This document shows, one piece after another, positions 1 through 8,208 of a stretch of 40,361 nucleotides of DNA. Origin of the DNA: an uncultured Clostridia bacterium (GTDB lineage: Bacteria > Bacillota > Clostridia > TANB77 > CAG-508); assembly GCA_934121925.1 (NCBI GenBank), contig CAKOVK010000011.1, forward strand, positions 1 to 40,361, given 5' to 3'. Numbering within the stretch: the first letter of the stretch is position 1; each line of letters begins with the position of its first letter. The position numbers and the translations under genes were made by a program. The notes under the pieces are model-generated. The model worked only from the letters and a program-made list of their open reading frames with translations. It ran no database searches and was not told where the DNA came from.

Positions 1-103
1 CATATAGAAGAACAATTTCTACCTCAAGCTCAATCCATTCGCAACGTTTTTTCCATTTTTAATATTTTAATTTTTTAAATAATTTGCTTGTACAAATTCC
101 AAT
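1..103. other. Window edge, no supportable gene
   Basis: This stretch lies downstream of the minus-strand carboxypeptidase gene. On the minus strand a short frame without stops runs off the left edge, but it has no start codon with a ribosome binding site. No RNA gene or clear hairpin is visible. It may hold the beginning of the next gene, but this cannot be decided here. Confidence 0.4.
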
Positions 104-1375
104 TTATCTTAATAATTTAAACCAACTCTCAACAATTCTAACAGACATATTTATAAAGCTAATTTTTTTTACATTTTCTTTTGCAACTATATCTACAGTT
201 GCAATATTTTTTCCATCAAGAACAAAAGTAACTTCTCCCAATTTTTGTCCTTTAGTAATAGGAGCAGAAACTTTATCAGGTAAAGAAACATTTGTTGTTA
301 TGCTTTTAGAAGTCCCTTTCTTTATCAAACAGCCTTGGCTAGAGCTAAAAATTGCATCAACACTATTAGTAATTCCTTTATCTACTGCTATAGATTTCAC
401 AATGTCATCTTTCTTAGAACATTCTACATATTCGAAATTACTAAATCCATAGTCTAATAATTTTTTTGCCTCAGCAAATCTAATAGCAGAAGTTTCTCCA
501 CGCATAATTACTGCTATTAAAGATAAGTTGTTTCTAGTTGCTGTTGCAGACAAGTTAAATAGAGCAGTTGAAGTTGAACCAGTCTTTAGACCTGTTGCTC
601 CTTCATAATTTCTAATCAATTTATTTGTATTTACAAGCTCAGATTTTCCATCTCTTAAACTATCCATCCAAATAGTAGTATAATCCATTATTTTAGGGTG
701 TTTTGTAATTAATTCTCTTGACATAAGTGCAATATCGTAACTAGAAGTTAAATGGCCATCTGCATCAATACCATGACAATTTTTGAAGCAAGTATCATTC
801 ATGCCTAATTCCTTTGCACGCTTGTTCATTTGCTCAACAAATAACTCTTCACTTCCAGATAAATATTCTGCCATTGCAACACAGCAATCATTAGCTGATA
901 CCACACAAATTGCCTTTAGCATTTCATTTACACTTAAAGTTTCAGTAGTGTCTAGCCATATTTGAGAACCACCCATGCTACTAGCTTTTTCGGAACAGGG
1001 TACTTGATCTTCTAAACTTATAGTGCCATTATCTAAAGCTTCCATAATTAAAAGAATGGTCATTACTTTAGTTACACTAGCAGGTCTTAATTGTTCATGT
1101 GAGTTATATTCATAAAGTATTGTACCACTATTTTGTTCCATCAATATTGCACTACCAGATGTTATACCTAAAAAATTACCAGTTTTTTCTTCTGATAAAC
1201 TAGTATTCTGCTCAGAGGTAGAAGGAGAAATTGAAGTTGAAATGGAATTAGAATTGTTTGACCATACATAAATACTTTCATCACTAATAGCAAAAGAAAA
1301 AGTTGGAATAATAAAAGATAATAGTATAAAAGCTAAAGTCATATATATTAAAAGATTATTTTTCTTTAAAAACAT
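104..1375 (-). CDS. dacF: D-alanyl-D-alanine carboxypeptidase (DacF/PBP5 type)
   Basis: This is a penicillin-binding protein of the S11 peptidase family, which trims the terminal D-Ala from peptidoglycan stem peptides outside the membrane. The 423-residue product starts with a hydrophobic signal segment (about residues 8-30), followed by a Ser/Thr-rich spacer. The three active-site motifs are all present: S100-V-T-K103, S160-A-N162 and K264-T-G266. A PBP5-type C-terminal beta domain follows, and the last 20 residues could form an amphipathic membrane anchor. The start is supported by an AGGAGG ribosome binding site just upstream on the minus strand. In spore formers such enzymes act in vegetative wall maturation or in forespore wall synthesis. 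It is not next to spoIIA genes here, so the choice between DacA and DacF is uncertain. Confidence 0.93.
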   Translation of the reverse strand: MFLKKNNLLIYMTLAFILLSFIIPTFSFAISDESIYVWSNNSNSISTSISPSTSEQNTSLSEEKTGNFLGITSGSAILMEQNSGTILYEYNSHEQLRPASVTKVMTILLIMEALDNGTISLEDQVPCSEKASSMGGSQIWLDTTETLSVNEMLKAICVVSANDCCVAMAEYLSGSEELFVEQMNKRAKELGMNDTCFKNCHGIDADGHLTSSYDIALMSRELITKHPKIMDYTTIWMDSLRDGKSELVNTNKLIRNYEGATGLKTGSTSTALFNLSATATRNNLSLIAVIMRGETSAIRFAEAKKLLDYGFSNFEYVECSKKDDIVKSIAVDKGITNSVDAIFSSSQGCLIKKGTSKSITTNVSLPDKVSAPITKGQKLGEVTFVLDGKNIATVDIVAKENVKKISFINMSVRIVESWFKLLR

Positions 1376-1437
1376 AAAAAAACCTCCTGTAAAAGTATTA
1401 GTAAATACTATTCAAAAGAAGGTTTATTTAGAACAAA

Positions 1438-2091
1438 TTACAATTCAACTATTCTAATATCCACACTATTAGTAGTGTTAGAACAATATATTTTTATATC
1501 ATTATCAGAGTCATTTCTAAATTTAAAATCTATGCTACCATAAGCAACTGCGGCATCTTTTCCAAGAGGCACATAATATACTTCTTTACTATGCTCATGT
1601 CTTTCTACTACTGTAAGAGAGGAAATCTCTAAAACAGCATTATATAATGTACTACTTATTTGACAATTACCTCCACCATAGCCTTTTATAGTGTTTCCAT
1701 CCTTATCAAAGATGTCAGCTTTTTGGTAACCTGCTTCAGGTGTAGCTTTTCCAACTGTATCACAGAAAGAAAAGGTCTCTCCACTTTTTACAATAGTACC
1801 ATTTACTTTCGAACAGCTAAGAGTAATATTGTTTTGCCTTCCAGAATCATTTGGAGTATATATTTTAGTAGAAAAAGAAGAAAGCTCTGTTTCTGGATTG
1901 GTTTCACCTCTGTTAACTTCAATAACATTGTTATTTTCGGTATTTGAAGTAACATTAGAAGAAGTGTAGTTATAAGATATATTTTCTTCTGCATTATTTT
2001 TAGTAGTATTATTAGTTTCATTATTATTTTTACAAGCACCTAAAAATATAATTATTATAAACATATATATAATTAAAGAAATTTTTTTCAT
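1438..2091 (-). CDS. VanW-domain lipoprotein
   Basis: The product is 217 residues from the start at 2091, which has a good AGGAGA ribosome binding site; an upstream in-frame start at 2163 lacks one. A lipobox (LGAC, cysteine 20) follows a hydrophobic N-terminus, so this is a likely lipoprotein. An Asn/Thr-rich linker leads to a VanW domain, recognised by the GGGNCQISSTLYNAVL stretch and the upstream GETFSFCDTVG stretch. VanW proteins occur with glycopeptide-resistance operons but are also widespread in Clostridia as stand-alone wall-associated proteins; their biochemical role is not established. No vanH/A/X genes are nearby, so this is not evidence of vancomycin resistance. It follows the dacF promoter region on the same strand and may share an envelope role. 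Confidence 0.85.
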   Translation of the reverse strand: MKKISLIIYMFIIIIFLGACKNNNETNNTTKNNAEENISYNYTSSNVTSNTENNNVIEVNRGETNPETELSSFSTKIYTPNDSGRQNNITLSCSKVNGTIVKSGETFSFCDTVGKATPEAGYQKADIFDKDGNTIKGYGGGNCQISSTLYNAVLEISSLTVVERHEHSKEVYYVPLGKDAAVAYGSIDFKFRNDSDNDIKIYCSNTTNSVDIRIVEL

Positions 2092-2156
2092 AAAACATCT
2101 CCTACAAATTACAATTTGCTTACTTAATTCTATTATGACCAAAAACTCTATAAATA

Positions 2157-2184
2157 TTGACAAAAATAAAAAATATAGTATAAT
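2157..2184 (+). promoter_or_regulatory. Sigma-A type promoter for the 52-residue ORF
   Basis: TTGACA (2157-2162) and TATAAT (2179-2184) are separated by 16 bp and lie about 30 bp upstream of a small ORF that has its own ribosome binding site. Both hexamers match the consensus. Confidence 0.7.
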
Positions 2185-2215
2185 TAATATGTAAGTTATT
2201 TTTAGGAGATAAACA

Positions 2216-2374
2216 ATGTTAGGAAAGATATGGAAAAAAGTAGCAGTAATAATTTTAATAATTGCTTGTTTATGGAATATTGTTTTTAAATTGGTAAATA
2301 AGGTTTCTTTTGATGGAACAATAGAAGCAGCAAAAGCTAAAATACAAGAAATTAAAACTATAACACAAAAATAA
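2216..2374 (+). CDS. Small single-pass membrane protein (52 residues)
   Basis: This short ORF starts with ATG at 2216, eight bases after a TAGGAGA ribosome binding site, and has a consensus promoter immediately upstream. The product has a basic N-terminus (MLGKIWKK), one hydrophobic segment (about residues 9-27), and a charged helical tail ending in lysine. No family is recognised. The strong promoter and RBS argue that it is real. It could be a small membrane regulator or part of the 5' region of the downstream rpmE transcript. Confidence 0.55.
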   Translation: MLGKIWKKVAVIILIIACLWNIVFKLVNKVSFDGTIEAAKAKIQEIKTITQK

Positions 2375-2466
2375 ATAAATTTTTAAATAAATTTGCAAAA
2401 TATAAAAAAGTATGTTAAAATAGTAAAAGATTTTTTTAAAAAGCAAAGGAAGAGGTGAATAACATA

Positions 2467-2667
2467 ATGAAAAAAGATATACAACCAGAATATAATACAA
2501 CTACAATTACATGTGCATGTGGAAATGTTTTAGAAGTTGGTTCTACAAAATCAAATTTAAAAGTTGATGTATGCTCTAAATGTCATCCATACTGGACAGG
2601 TAACTTAAGAAAAGATACAACAGGTGGAAGAGCAGATAAATTTAAAAAGAAATATGGAATTGCTTAG
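2467..2667 (+). CDS. rpmE: 50S ribosomal protein L31
   Basis: This is a 66-residue ribosomal protein of the large subunit. Cys16, Cys18, Cys36 and Cys39 form the zinc site of the C+ (type A) L31 form, and the TGGRADKFKKKYG ending is diagnostic. I chose ATG 2467 because AGAGGTG lies at the right distance; an in-frame GTG at 2455 overlaps that ribosome binding site. A strong terminator follows directly, so it is probably the last gene of its transcript. The zinc-containing form suggests that the genome might also carry a zinc-free paralogue, which cannot be checked here. Confidence 0.95.
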   Translation: MKKDIQPEYNTTTITCACGNVLEVGSTKSNLKVDVCSKCHPYWTGNLRKDTTGGRADKFKKKYGIA

Positions 2668-2676
2668 GAAATATGT

Positions 2677-2703
2677 AAAACACTCTTTAAGGAGTGTTTT
2701 TTT
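2677..2703 (+). terminator. Rho-independent terminator after rpmE
   Basis: An AACACTC/GAGTGTT stem with a six-base loop is followed by a run of seven or more T. Confidence 0.85.
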
Positions 2704-2760
2704 CAAAACATACCATTTTTCGCTAAAGGAAAAAATTACCATATATAGAATATAATAATT

Positions 2761-3765
2761 ATGAAAAAAGTTTTATTATATATTCTATGTATGGTTTTTT
2801 TATGCTTTTTAATACCAATTTTATTTACAAAAAAAAGTGAACCTAAAGAAATAAAAAGCAATGTAGAAATAGAATATAAAGAAGATAACAATTTGGTGTA
2901 TGATTATGGGGAGTTTAATAAGGTAAAGCTGTTGCATACAAAAACGGGAGAAGTAGAAGAGCTAGAGCTTGACCAGTATTTATTAGGAGTAGTATCAAGT
3001 GAAATGCCTGCAAGTTTTGAAATAGAGGCATTAAAAGCTCAAGCTGTTGTAGCAAGAACATATACTATATATAAAATTACAGAAGAAAAGAAACATGAAA
3101 ATGCAGATATATGTGATGATTCAAAATGCTGCCAAGCTTGGATATCTAAAGAAGATAGATTTGCTAGATGGAATGAAGAGGAAAGAGAATCTAATTGGTC
3201 AAAAATAGAAGAAGCAGTAAACAGCACAAAAGGAGAAATAGTAAAATATGAGGGAAAACCTATAAATGCATTTTTCCATTCAAACAGTGGAGGAACAACA
3301 GATACTGCAACTGCTGTATGGGGCGGTGCTAATTATCCATATTTACAAGCAGTAGAAACATCTGGTGAAGATGCATATACACAATATAGCTCAGAAGTGG
3401 TTTTGAGTAAGGAAGAATTTGCAAATAAAATAAGAGAATATCATAGCGAATTTCAAATAGATTATAGTTTAGAAAATCAAATAGAAATACTAAGCTATAC
3501 TGAAGGCGAAAGAGTAAAAGAAATAAAGATAGGAAACTTAAATTTATCTGGTGTAGAAATAAGAAATATATTCAAGCTTAAATCAGCTAAATTTGAAATA
3601 AATATAGATGGAGAGAATATAAAGTTCAATGTGATTGGTTATGGGCATGGAGTTGGAATGAGCCAAACAGGAGCAGATAGTATGGCAAGACAAGGAAAAA
3701 ACTATGAAGATATTATAAAACATTTTTATACAGGTGTTGAAATTACAAAGAACAAAGCAACGTAG
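2761..3765 (+). CDS. spoIID: Stage II sporulation protein D (SpoIID)
   Basis: SpoIID is a membrane-anchored lytic transglycosylase of the mother cell that works with SpoIIM and SpoIIP during engulfment. The 334-residue product has one N-terminal membrane segment (about residues 4-23). Family blocks are clear: SSEMPASFEIEALKAQAVVA, the HSNSGG block, and the C-terminal GYGHGVGMSQ block. A TATAAT hexamer at 2751-2756 ends only five bases before the ATG, and there is no clear Shine-Dalgarno sequence, so the start is unusual. The last codons (KNKAT and stop) lie inside the left end of a dispersed repeat (3749-3882), so the natural C-terminus may have been replaced. The spoIIQ gene follows, a pairing typical of Clostridia. 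Confidence 0.93.
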   Translation: MKKVLLYILCMVFLCFLIPILFTKKSEPKEIKSNVEIEYKEDNNLVYDYGEFNKVKLLHTKTGEVEELELDQYLLGVVSSEMPASFEIEALKAQAVVARTYTIYKITEEKKHENADICDDSKCCQAWISKEDRFARWNEEERESNWSKIEEAVNSTKGEIVKYEGKPINAFFHSNSGGTTDTATAVWGGANYPYLQAVETSGEDAYTQYSSEVVLSKEEFANKIREYHSEFQIDYSLENQIEILSYTEGERVKEIKIGNLNLSGVEIRNIFKLKSAKFEINIDGENIKFNVIGYGHGVGMSQTGADSMARQGKNYEDIIKHFYTGVEITKNKAT

Positions 3766-3882
3766 TCACCCTTTGCTCTCACTGATTTGAGTTTGCGAAT
3801 GAAATGAGAAAATCTCAAAGGCAAATAGTAATTATAGCATTATTTATATACTAGGAAATAAGAAAATTCCTAGTATATAAAT
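3749..3882 (+). repeat. Dispersed structured repeat family 1, copy A
   Basis: The unit begins with AGAACAAAG, contains a core with the GATTTGAGTTT / AATCTCAAAG arms and ATTATAGCAT, and ends in a long AT-rich hairpin (3843-3882, TATATACTAGGAA arms). Related copies are at 7771-7934 (opposite orientation) and 35893-36030. The start of this copy overlaps the end of spoIID. It has no coding capacity; it may be a small transposable or REP-like element, and the final hairpin could act as a terminator. Confidence 0.75.
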
Positions 3883-3966
3883 AAAATATTAAATGTTTCT
3901 TTCTATATGAATATAATTCCAAAAATGGGAAATAATTTTACTAAAGAAAAAGTAAGGAGGAAGCAA

Positions 3967-4755
3967 ATGAGAAGAGGAAGAAGAGAAAGAATAGAAAAAA
4001 ATAATGGTATTAAAAGTTTAGTATATTTATCTACAGGAGTAGCACTAATAATGTTAATTACATTTGCAATAACTTTTGTTGTATATAATAATAAAATAAA
4101 AAATTCCACCTATAGTAGTTTAACAACAGAAAAAATAGCAGAATTAGTACCAAATGATGTAGATAAAGAAATAGAAGAAGCAAGTGTAGATATAGGAAAA
4201 ACAATCGAAGAAGCTATTAATTCTGTAGAAGAAAAAAATATAGAATCAGAAAAAGATAATAAAGAAGCAAAACAAGAAGTGGAGAAGGAAGAGAAAAATG
4301 TAGTAGAAAAAACATCACAAGCTAATGCAGAACCAGTAAAAGTAAAAGATCCAGAATTTAGTATGCCTGTAGAAGGAGAAATAACAAAAGGATTTGCTAA
4401 AGATAATTTAATATATTCAGAGACTCTAGAAGAATGGATTGTACATTTAGGAATAGACATAAAGGCAGAAAGAACTTCTGTTGTAAAAGCGGCCGAAGGA
4501 GGAACTATAAGTTCAATAAAAAATGATCCTAGATATGGGCTAACAGTAGTAATAGAACACACAAATGGATATAAATCAGTGTATTCAAATTTATTAACAA
4601 CAGAATTTGTTGTTGAAGGAGAAAAAGTAGAAAAGGGGCAATCAATAGGAACTGTTGGGAATTCTGCCGCTTTTGAAATTGTAGATGAACCACATCTTCA
4701 TTTTGAAATAACAAAAGATAATATAAATGTAGATCCTAATATTTATTTAAAATAA
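3967..4755 (+). CDS. spoIIQ: SpoIIQ-like M23 (LytM) peptidase
   Basis: SpoIIQ is a forespore membrane protein whose extracellular LytM domain pairs with SpoIIIAH across the two spore membranes. From ATG 3967, with AGGAGG just upstream, the product is 262 residues: a basic N-terminus, one membrane segment (about 17-40), a long Glu/Lys-rich coiled linker, and a C-terminal M23 domain. The zinc-ligand pattern is complete (H160xxxD164 and H243-L-H245), as in clostridial SpoIIQ and unlike the degenerate Bacillus protein, so it could be catalytic. It follows spoIID as in other Clostridia, but spoIIID, often third in that cluster, is absent; a PBP gene follows. An earlier ATG at 3907 has no ribosome binding site. 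Confidence 0.9.
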   Translation: MRRGRRERIEKNNGIKSLVYLSTGVALIMLITFAITFVVYNNKIKNSTYSSLTTEKIAELVPNDVDKEIEEASVDIGKTIEEAINSVEEKNIESEKDNKEAKQEVEKEEKNVVEKTSQANAEPVKVKDPEFSMPVEGEITKGFAKDNLIYSETLEEWIVHLGIDIKAERTSVVKAAEGGTISSIKNDPRYGLTVVIEHTNGYKSVYSNLLTTEFVVEGEKVEKGQSIGTVGNSAAFEIVDEPHLHFEITKDNINVDPNIYLK

Positions 4756-4780
4756 AGAAATTACCGAAAACTTTTGTATT

Positions 4781-4814
4781 CAGCGTAGCACAAAAAAGTG
4801 CTATGCTGTTTTTT
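4781..4814 (+). terminator. Terminator after spoIIQ
   Basis: A CAGCGTAGCAC / GTGCTATGCTG stem with one G-U pair and an A loop is followed by six T. Confidence 0.85.
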
Positions 4815-4825
4815 GATTTTTTATA

Positions 4826-4855
4826 TTGAAAAAACTATTTAATATGTAATATAAT
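4826..4855 (+). promoter_or_regulatory. Promoter for the class A PBP gene
   Basis: TTGAAA (4826-4831) and TATAAT (4850-4855) are separated by 18 bp, directly upstream of a GGAGG ribosome binding site and ATG at 4879. Confidence 0.55.
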
Positions 4856-4878
4856 TATATATTATATGGAGGAATTTT

Positions 4879-7209
4879 ATGTTTTTAACAGAAGAAGGTC
4901 GTATTCAATCAAGTGAATCAGAAACTTACCAAATTGTAGGGAAAAAAGGAAAAAAACCAAAAAAGAATAAAAAAAATAAACATCCAATACTAGTAGGAAT
5001 TATAAAAACAATTTTAATACTTATAATTATCATACTATTACTAATAATACTTGCAGGTGGATTTGCAGCATATAAAATATATCAAATTGCAAATGAAGTT
5101 AAGCTAAATAAAAATGACTTGGCAATAAAATATGAAAATTCAGTAATTAGAGATATAAAAGGAAATGAAATAGGAGTATTAAATGGAAGTGAAAACAGAG
5201 TAATAATTTCTATAGAAGATATGCCAGAATACTTACCAAAAGCTTTTATAGCAATAGAAGACGAAAGATTTTATGAGCATCACGGAGTTGATATAAAAAG
5301 AACTCTAAAAGCAACATATACATATTTAAAAAATAAGGGAAATTCTCCATTTGGAGGAAGCACAATAACACAACAAATGGTTAAAAATCTAACACAAGAA
5401 AAAGAAGATACTTGGCAACGTAAAGTAAGAGAGATGACAAGAGCTTATTATGTAGAAGAAGAAATGTCTAAAGAGGAAATATTAGAATTATATCTTAATT
5501 TAATATTCTTGGGGGATACTGTATACGGTGTTGAACAAGGATCAAATTATTATTTCAACAAATCAGCAAAAGACTTAAGTTTAGCAGAATGTGCTTTTTT
5601 GGCAGGAATAAATCATTCGCCAAATTCATATAATCCTTTTGTAGAAAACAATTCTAAAGTTTTAGAGAGTATAAAAACAAGAACAAAAATAGTTTTAAAT
5701 AAGATGTATGAAATAGGAAAAATAAATTCAGAGCAAGAGTATAAAGAGGCTATTAAAGAAGTAGAAAATGGATTAGCATTTGAAAAGGGAGCTAATCCGC
5801 AAGTAGTATTTTCTTATCATACAGATGCAGCGATAAATCAAATAATAAGGCAACTACAAAATCAACATAATTGGACATATGAACAAGCAAAATTATATTT
5901 ATCTAGTGGTGGCTTTACAATATATACAACAGAAGATCCTGATATGGAAGCAAAAATACAAGAAGAGTTTAATGACTCTAAGTATCATACTGTCGATATT
6001 GATGATAATGGAAATCCACAAGAATCTCAAGCAGCAATGGTTTTGATGGACCATAAAACAGGATATGTACTTGCAATATCAAGTGGATTCGATGAAAAAG
6101 TTGATGCATTTGGATTTAATAGAGCAACAGATGCAAAAAAACAAACAGGGTCATCAATGAAAACAATTGCAGCATTAGCACCTGCAATAGATAAAGGAAT
6201 AATTACAGCATCAACAATATTTGATGATAATCCTACAAGTTTTAATAATGGTACATATGAGCCAAAAAATTTCGGATACAGTTACAGAGGATTAATTACT
6301 GTAAGAGATGCAATAGCATACTCACAAAATATACCTATGGTAAAAACTATGTGTTTGCTAACACCAGAAAAATCAATAGAATTTTTAAAAAGTGTTGGAA
6401 TAACATCAATTGATGAAGAAAAAGATTGTGTTTTGCCACTAGCCTTAGGAGGACTAACTTGGGGAATTACTCCATTACAAATGGCAGGCGCATATGCAGC
6501 TATAGCAAATAATGGAGAATATATAGAGCCAACATTTTACACAAAAGTAGTAGATTCAAATGGAAATACCGTTTTACAGGCAGACCAAAAAAGAACAAGA
6601 GTAATGTCAGAAGAAGCGGCATATGTTGTAAAAGAAATTCTTACACAGCCAATAAAAACAGGGACATCTACTACATGCAAAATAGATGGAATTGATGTCG
6701 CAGCAAAGACAGGAACTACAAATAAAGAATATGATAGATGGCTTTGTGGCTTCACACCATATTATACAGCAACAGTTTGGTACGGACATGACAATAATGC
6801 AACTGTTAGAGGATGGGCAATAAATCCAGCAAGTCAAATATGGACAGGAGTAATGAAAAGAGTGCATGAAGGCTTAGAACCTAAAACTTTCTCAGAAGAA
6901 AAACCAGAGGGAGTAGTAGAAGCGCTAGTTTGCAAAAAATCAGGATTTTTGGCAACATCAACTTGTAGAAGTTATGGAACAGCATATACAGAGTATTTTG
7001 TTAGTGGAACAGAACCTATTCAAACTTGTCCATATCATTCATCAGCAAAAGTATGTACAGAAAGTGGATTACTAGCAAATGAGAATTGCCCTAGAACAAA
7101 AAGAGTATCTGGTAGAGGAGAATATATTAATGATAATGGCTTATGGAAAAATAAGTCGGGTTATTATAAACCCAAAAATGTACCTCTTAATAGATGCACA
7201 ATGCATTAA
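4879..7209 (+). CDS. Class A penicillin-binding protein (PBP1A family)
   Basis: This is a bifunctional peptidoglycan glycosyltransferase and D,D-transpeptidase at the outer face of the membrane, 776 residues long. A short basic cytoplasmic tail precedes one membrane segment (about 35-60). The GT51 glycosyltransferase motifs follow: EDERFYEHHGVD, GGSTITQQMVKN and the REMTRAYYVEEEMSKEEILE block. The transpeptidase domain has S425-S-M-K428, a YSQN motif, and K610-T-G612. The C-terminal extension carries several cysteines (in CKKSGFLATSTC and later), a feature of clostridial PBP1A proteins. It has its own promoter and a GGAGG ribosome binding site. The PAP2 phosphatase gene lies 17 bp downstream and probably shares the transcript, linking glycan polymerisation with lipid-carrier recycling. 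Confidence 0.96.
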   Translation: MFLTEEGRIQSSESETYQIVGKKGKKPKKNKKNKHPILVGIIKTILILIIIILLLIILAGGFAAYKIYQIANEVKLNKNDLAIKYENSVIRDIKGNEIGVLNGSENRVIISIEDMPEYLPKAFIAIEDERFYEHHGVDIKRTLKATYTYLKNKGNSPFGGSTITQQMVKNLTQEKEDTWQRKVREMTRAYYVEEEMSKEEILELYLNLIFLGDTVYGVEQGSNYYFNKSAKDLSLAECAFLAGINHSPNSYNPFVENNSKVLESIKTRTKIVLNKMYEIGKINSEQEYKEAIKEVENGLAFEKGANPQVVFSYHTDAAINQIIRQLQNQHNWTYEQAKLYLSSGGFTIYTTEDPDMEAKIQEEFNDSKYHTVDIDDNGNPQESQAAMVLMDHKTGYVLAISSGFDEKVDAFGFNRATDAKKQTGSSMKTIAALAPAIDKGIITASTIFDDNPTSFNNGTYEPKNFGYSYRGLITVRDAIAYSQNIPMVKTMCLLTPEKSIEFLKSVGITSIDEEKDCVLPLALGGLTWGITPLQMAGAYAAIANNGEYIEPTFYTKVVDSNGNTVLQADQKRTRVMSEEAAYVVKEILTQPIKTGTSTTCKIDGIDVAAKTGTTNKEYDRWLCGFTPYYTATVWYGHDNNATVRGWAINPASQIWTGVMKRVHEGLEPKTFSEEKPEGVVEALVCKKSGFLATSTCRSYGTAYTEYFVSGTEPIQTCPYHSSAKVCTESGLLANENCPRTKRVSGRGEYINDNGLWKNKSGYYKPKNVPLNRCTMH

Positions 7210-7226
7210 AATAAAGGAGTATAAAT

Positions 7227-7757
7227 ATGATTAATACAATAGATAATGCAATATACGAAACAATAATAAAAATAATGAATTCTAATATAACAGCAATTAT
7301 GATATTCATATCATTCCTGGGTTCAGCAATAACATTAATTACATTAGCGCTTGCATCAATATTTTTAGTAAAAGATAAAAAGTATTCAAAATTAATAATG
7401 CTAAATTTAGCTTTATCATTTATATTAAATAGAATATTGAAATTAATAATAGCAAGGCCTAGACCACCGAGATTAAGATTGGTTATAGAAAATGGATATA
7501 GTTTCCCAAGCGGACATAGTATGGTGTCATTTGCATTTTATGGATTTTTAATATACTTAATAAATAAAAATTTAAAGAATAAAAAAATAAAATACTCATT
7601 AATAGTATTACTAAGCTTATTAATATTATTAATAGGAATAAGTAGAATTTATTTAGGAGTACATTATGTAACAGATGTACTAGGAGGATATATAATAGGC
7701 TTAATATACCTAATAGTGTTCATAAAAATTCTGAAAAAGAAAAAAATAAAATTGTAA
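7227..7757 (+). CDS. PAP2-family phosphatase, possible undecaprenyl-diphosphatase
   Basis: This is a polytopic membrane phosphatase of 176 residues with the three PAP2 signatures: KLIIARPRP, PSGHSM and SRIYLGVHYVTDV. Several hydrophobic segments surround the active-site loops. Family members dephosphorylate lipid phosphates such as undecaprenyl pyrophosphate or phosphatidylglycerol phosphate. Its position 17 bp after a class A PBP gene favours a role in recycling the peptidoglycan carrier lipid, which is inference. An AAAGGAG ribosome binding site precedes the start. A copy of dispersed repeat family 1 begins 13 bp after the stop. Confidence 0.88.
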   Translation: MINTIDNAIYETIIKIMNSNITAIMIFISFLGSAITLITLALASIFLVKDKKYSKLIMLNLALSFILNRILKLIIARPRPPRLRLVIENGYSFPSGHSMVSFAFYGFLIYLINKNLKNKKIKYSLIVLLSLLILLIGISRIYLGVHYVTDVLGGYIIGLIYLIVFIKILKKKKIKL

Positions 7758-7770
7758 GTTAAATCTTGTA

Positions 7771-7934
7771 AGAACAAAGAAAAACATAAATCAGCTTTTT
7801 ATATACTAGAAAAATTCTCATTTTCTAGTATATAAAATATGCTATAATCGCTAATGCCTTTATTTCATTCGGAAACTCAAATCGGCGAGAACAAATGGCG
7901 AATATTTTACCGGCACGGATGTTAAAAGAACAAA
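7771..7934 (-). repeat. Dispersed structured repeat family 1, copy B (inverted)
   Basis: Read on the minus strand this matches the core of copies A and C: CTCGCCGATTTGAGTTTCC, then AATGAAAT, AAAGGCA, AGCGATTATAGCAT, then a TATATACTAGAAAA hairpin. AGAACAAAG lies at its plus-strand left edge (7771-7779). The other end (about 7890-7934) differs from copy C, so the outer hairpin is not conserved in this copy. Confidence 0.72.
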
Positions 7935-7952
7935 AAATTCAAAGAATAGATA

Positions 7953-7981
7953 TTGACAATAAAATAATTAGCATATAAAAT
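7953..7981 (+). promoter_or_regulatory. Promoter upstream of the 42-residue ORF and prepilin-like gene
   Basis: TTGACA (7953-7958) and TAAAAT (7976-7981) are separated by 17 bp. Confidence 0.6.
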
Positions 7982-8012
7982 ATGAAAAGAAACAAAAGAG
8001 GAGTAAATACAA

Positions 8013-8141
8013 ATGAAAAGACATGTAACCGTTGGGACTGTAACACACAAGGAAGGTAATTTAATAAATAATAAAAAAATAAATGTATACACTATATTTA
8101 TGTGTTCTTTGCGTAAAAAAATTGCGTATAAAAACATATAA
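8013..8141 (+). CDS. Small basic ORF (42 residues), leader-like
   Basis: ATG 8013 lies ten bases after AGAGGAG and downstream of a good promoter. The product begins MKRHVTVGTVTHKEG and ends in a lysine-rich tail; it has no membrane segment, and no family is recognised. Its second half overlaps the left arm and loop of a large imperfect hairpin (8083-8158). That layout is what one expects of a leader peptide or a terminator/antiterminator region controlling the prepilin-like gene that starts 67 bp later, but it could be an independent small gene. Confidence 0.4.
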   Translation: MKRHVTVGTVTHKEGNLINNKKINVYTIFMCSLRKKIAYKNI

Positions 8142-8158
8142 ATATGGTGTATTTTTGT
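8083..8158 (+). promoter_or_regulatory. Large imperfect hairpin ahead of the prepilin-like gene
   Basis: ATACACTATATTTATGTGTT pairs imperfectly with AAACATATAAATATGGTGTAT across a loop that itself contains a GCGTA...GCGTA repeat; TTTTT follows. It may be a terminator or attenuator in the leader of the gene at 8209. Confidence 0.45.
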
Positions 8159-8208
8159 GCCATAAACTAAACAAATTACAATTTATAAAATAGATGAGGA
8201 GAAAGAAA

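Noticed and set aside
1..103. 5' end of a minus-strand gene beginning MEKTLRMD
   Set aside because: The ATG frame stops after eight codons and there is no ribosome binding site; a different frame is open but has no start.
1438..2091. Vancomycin resistance determinant
   Set aside because: A VanW domain alone does not confer resistance, and no vanH, ligase or vanX genes are present.
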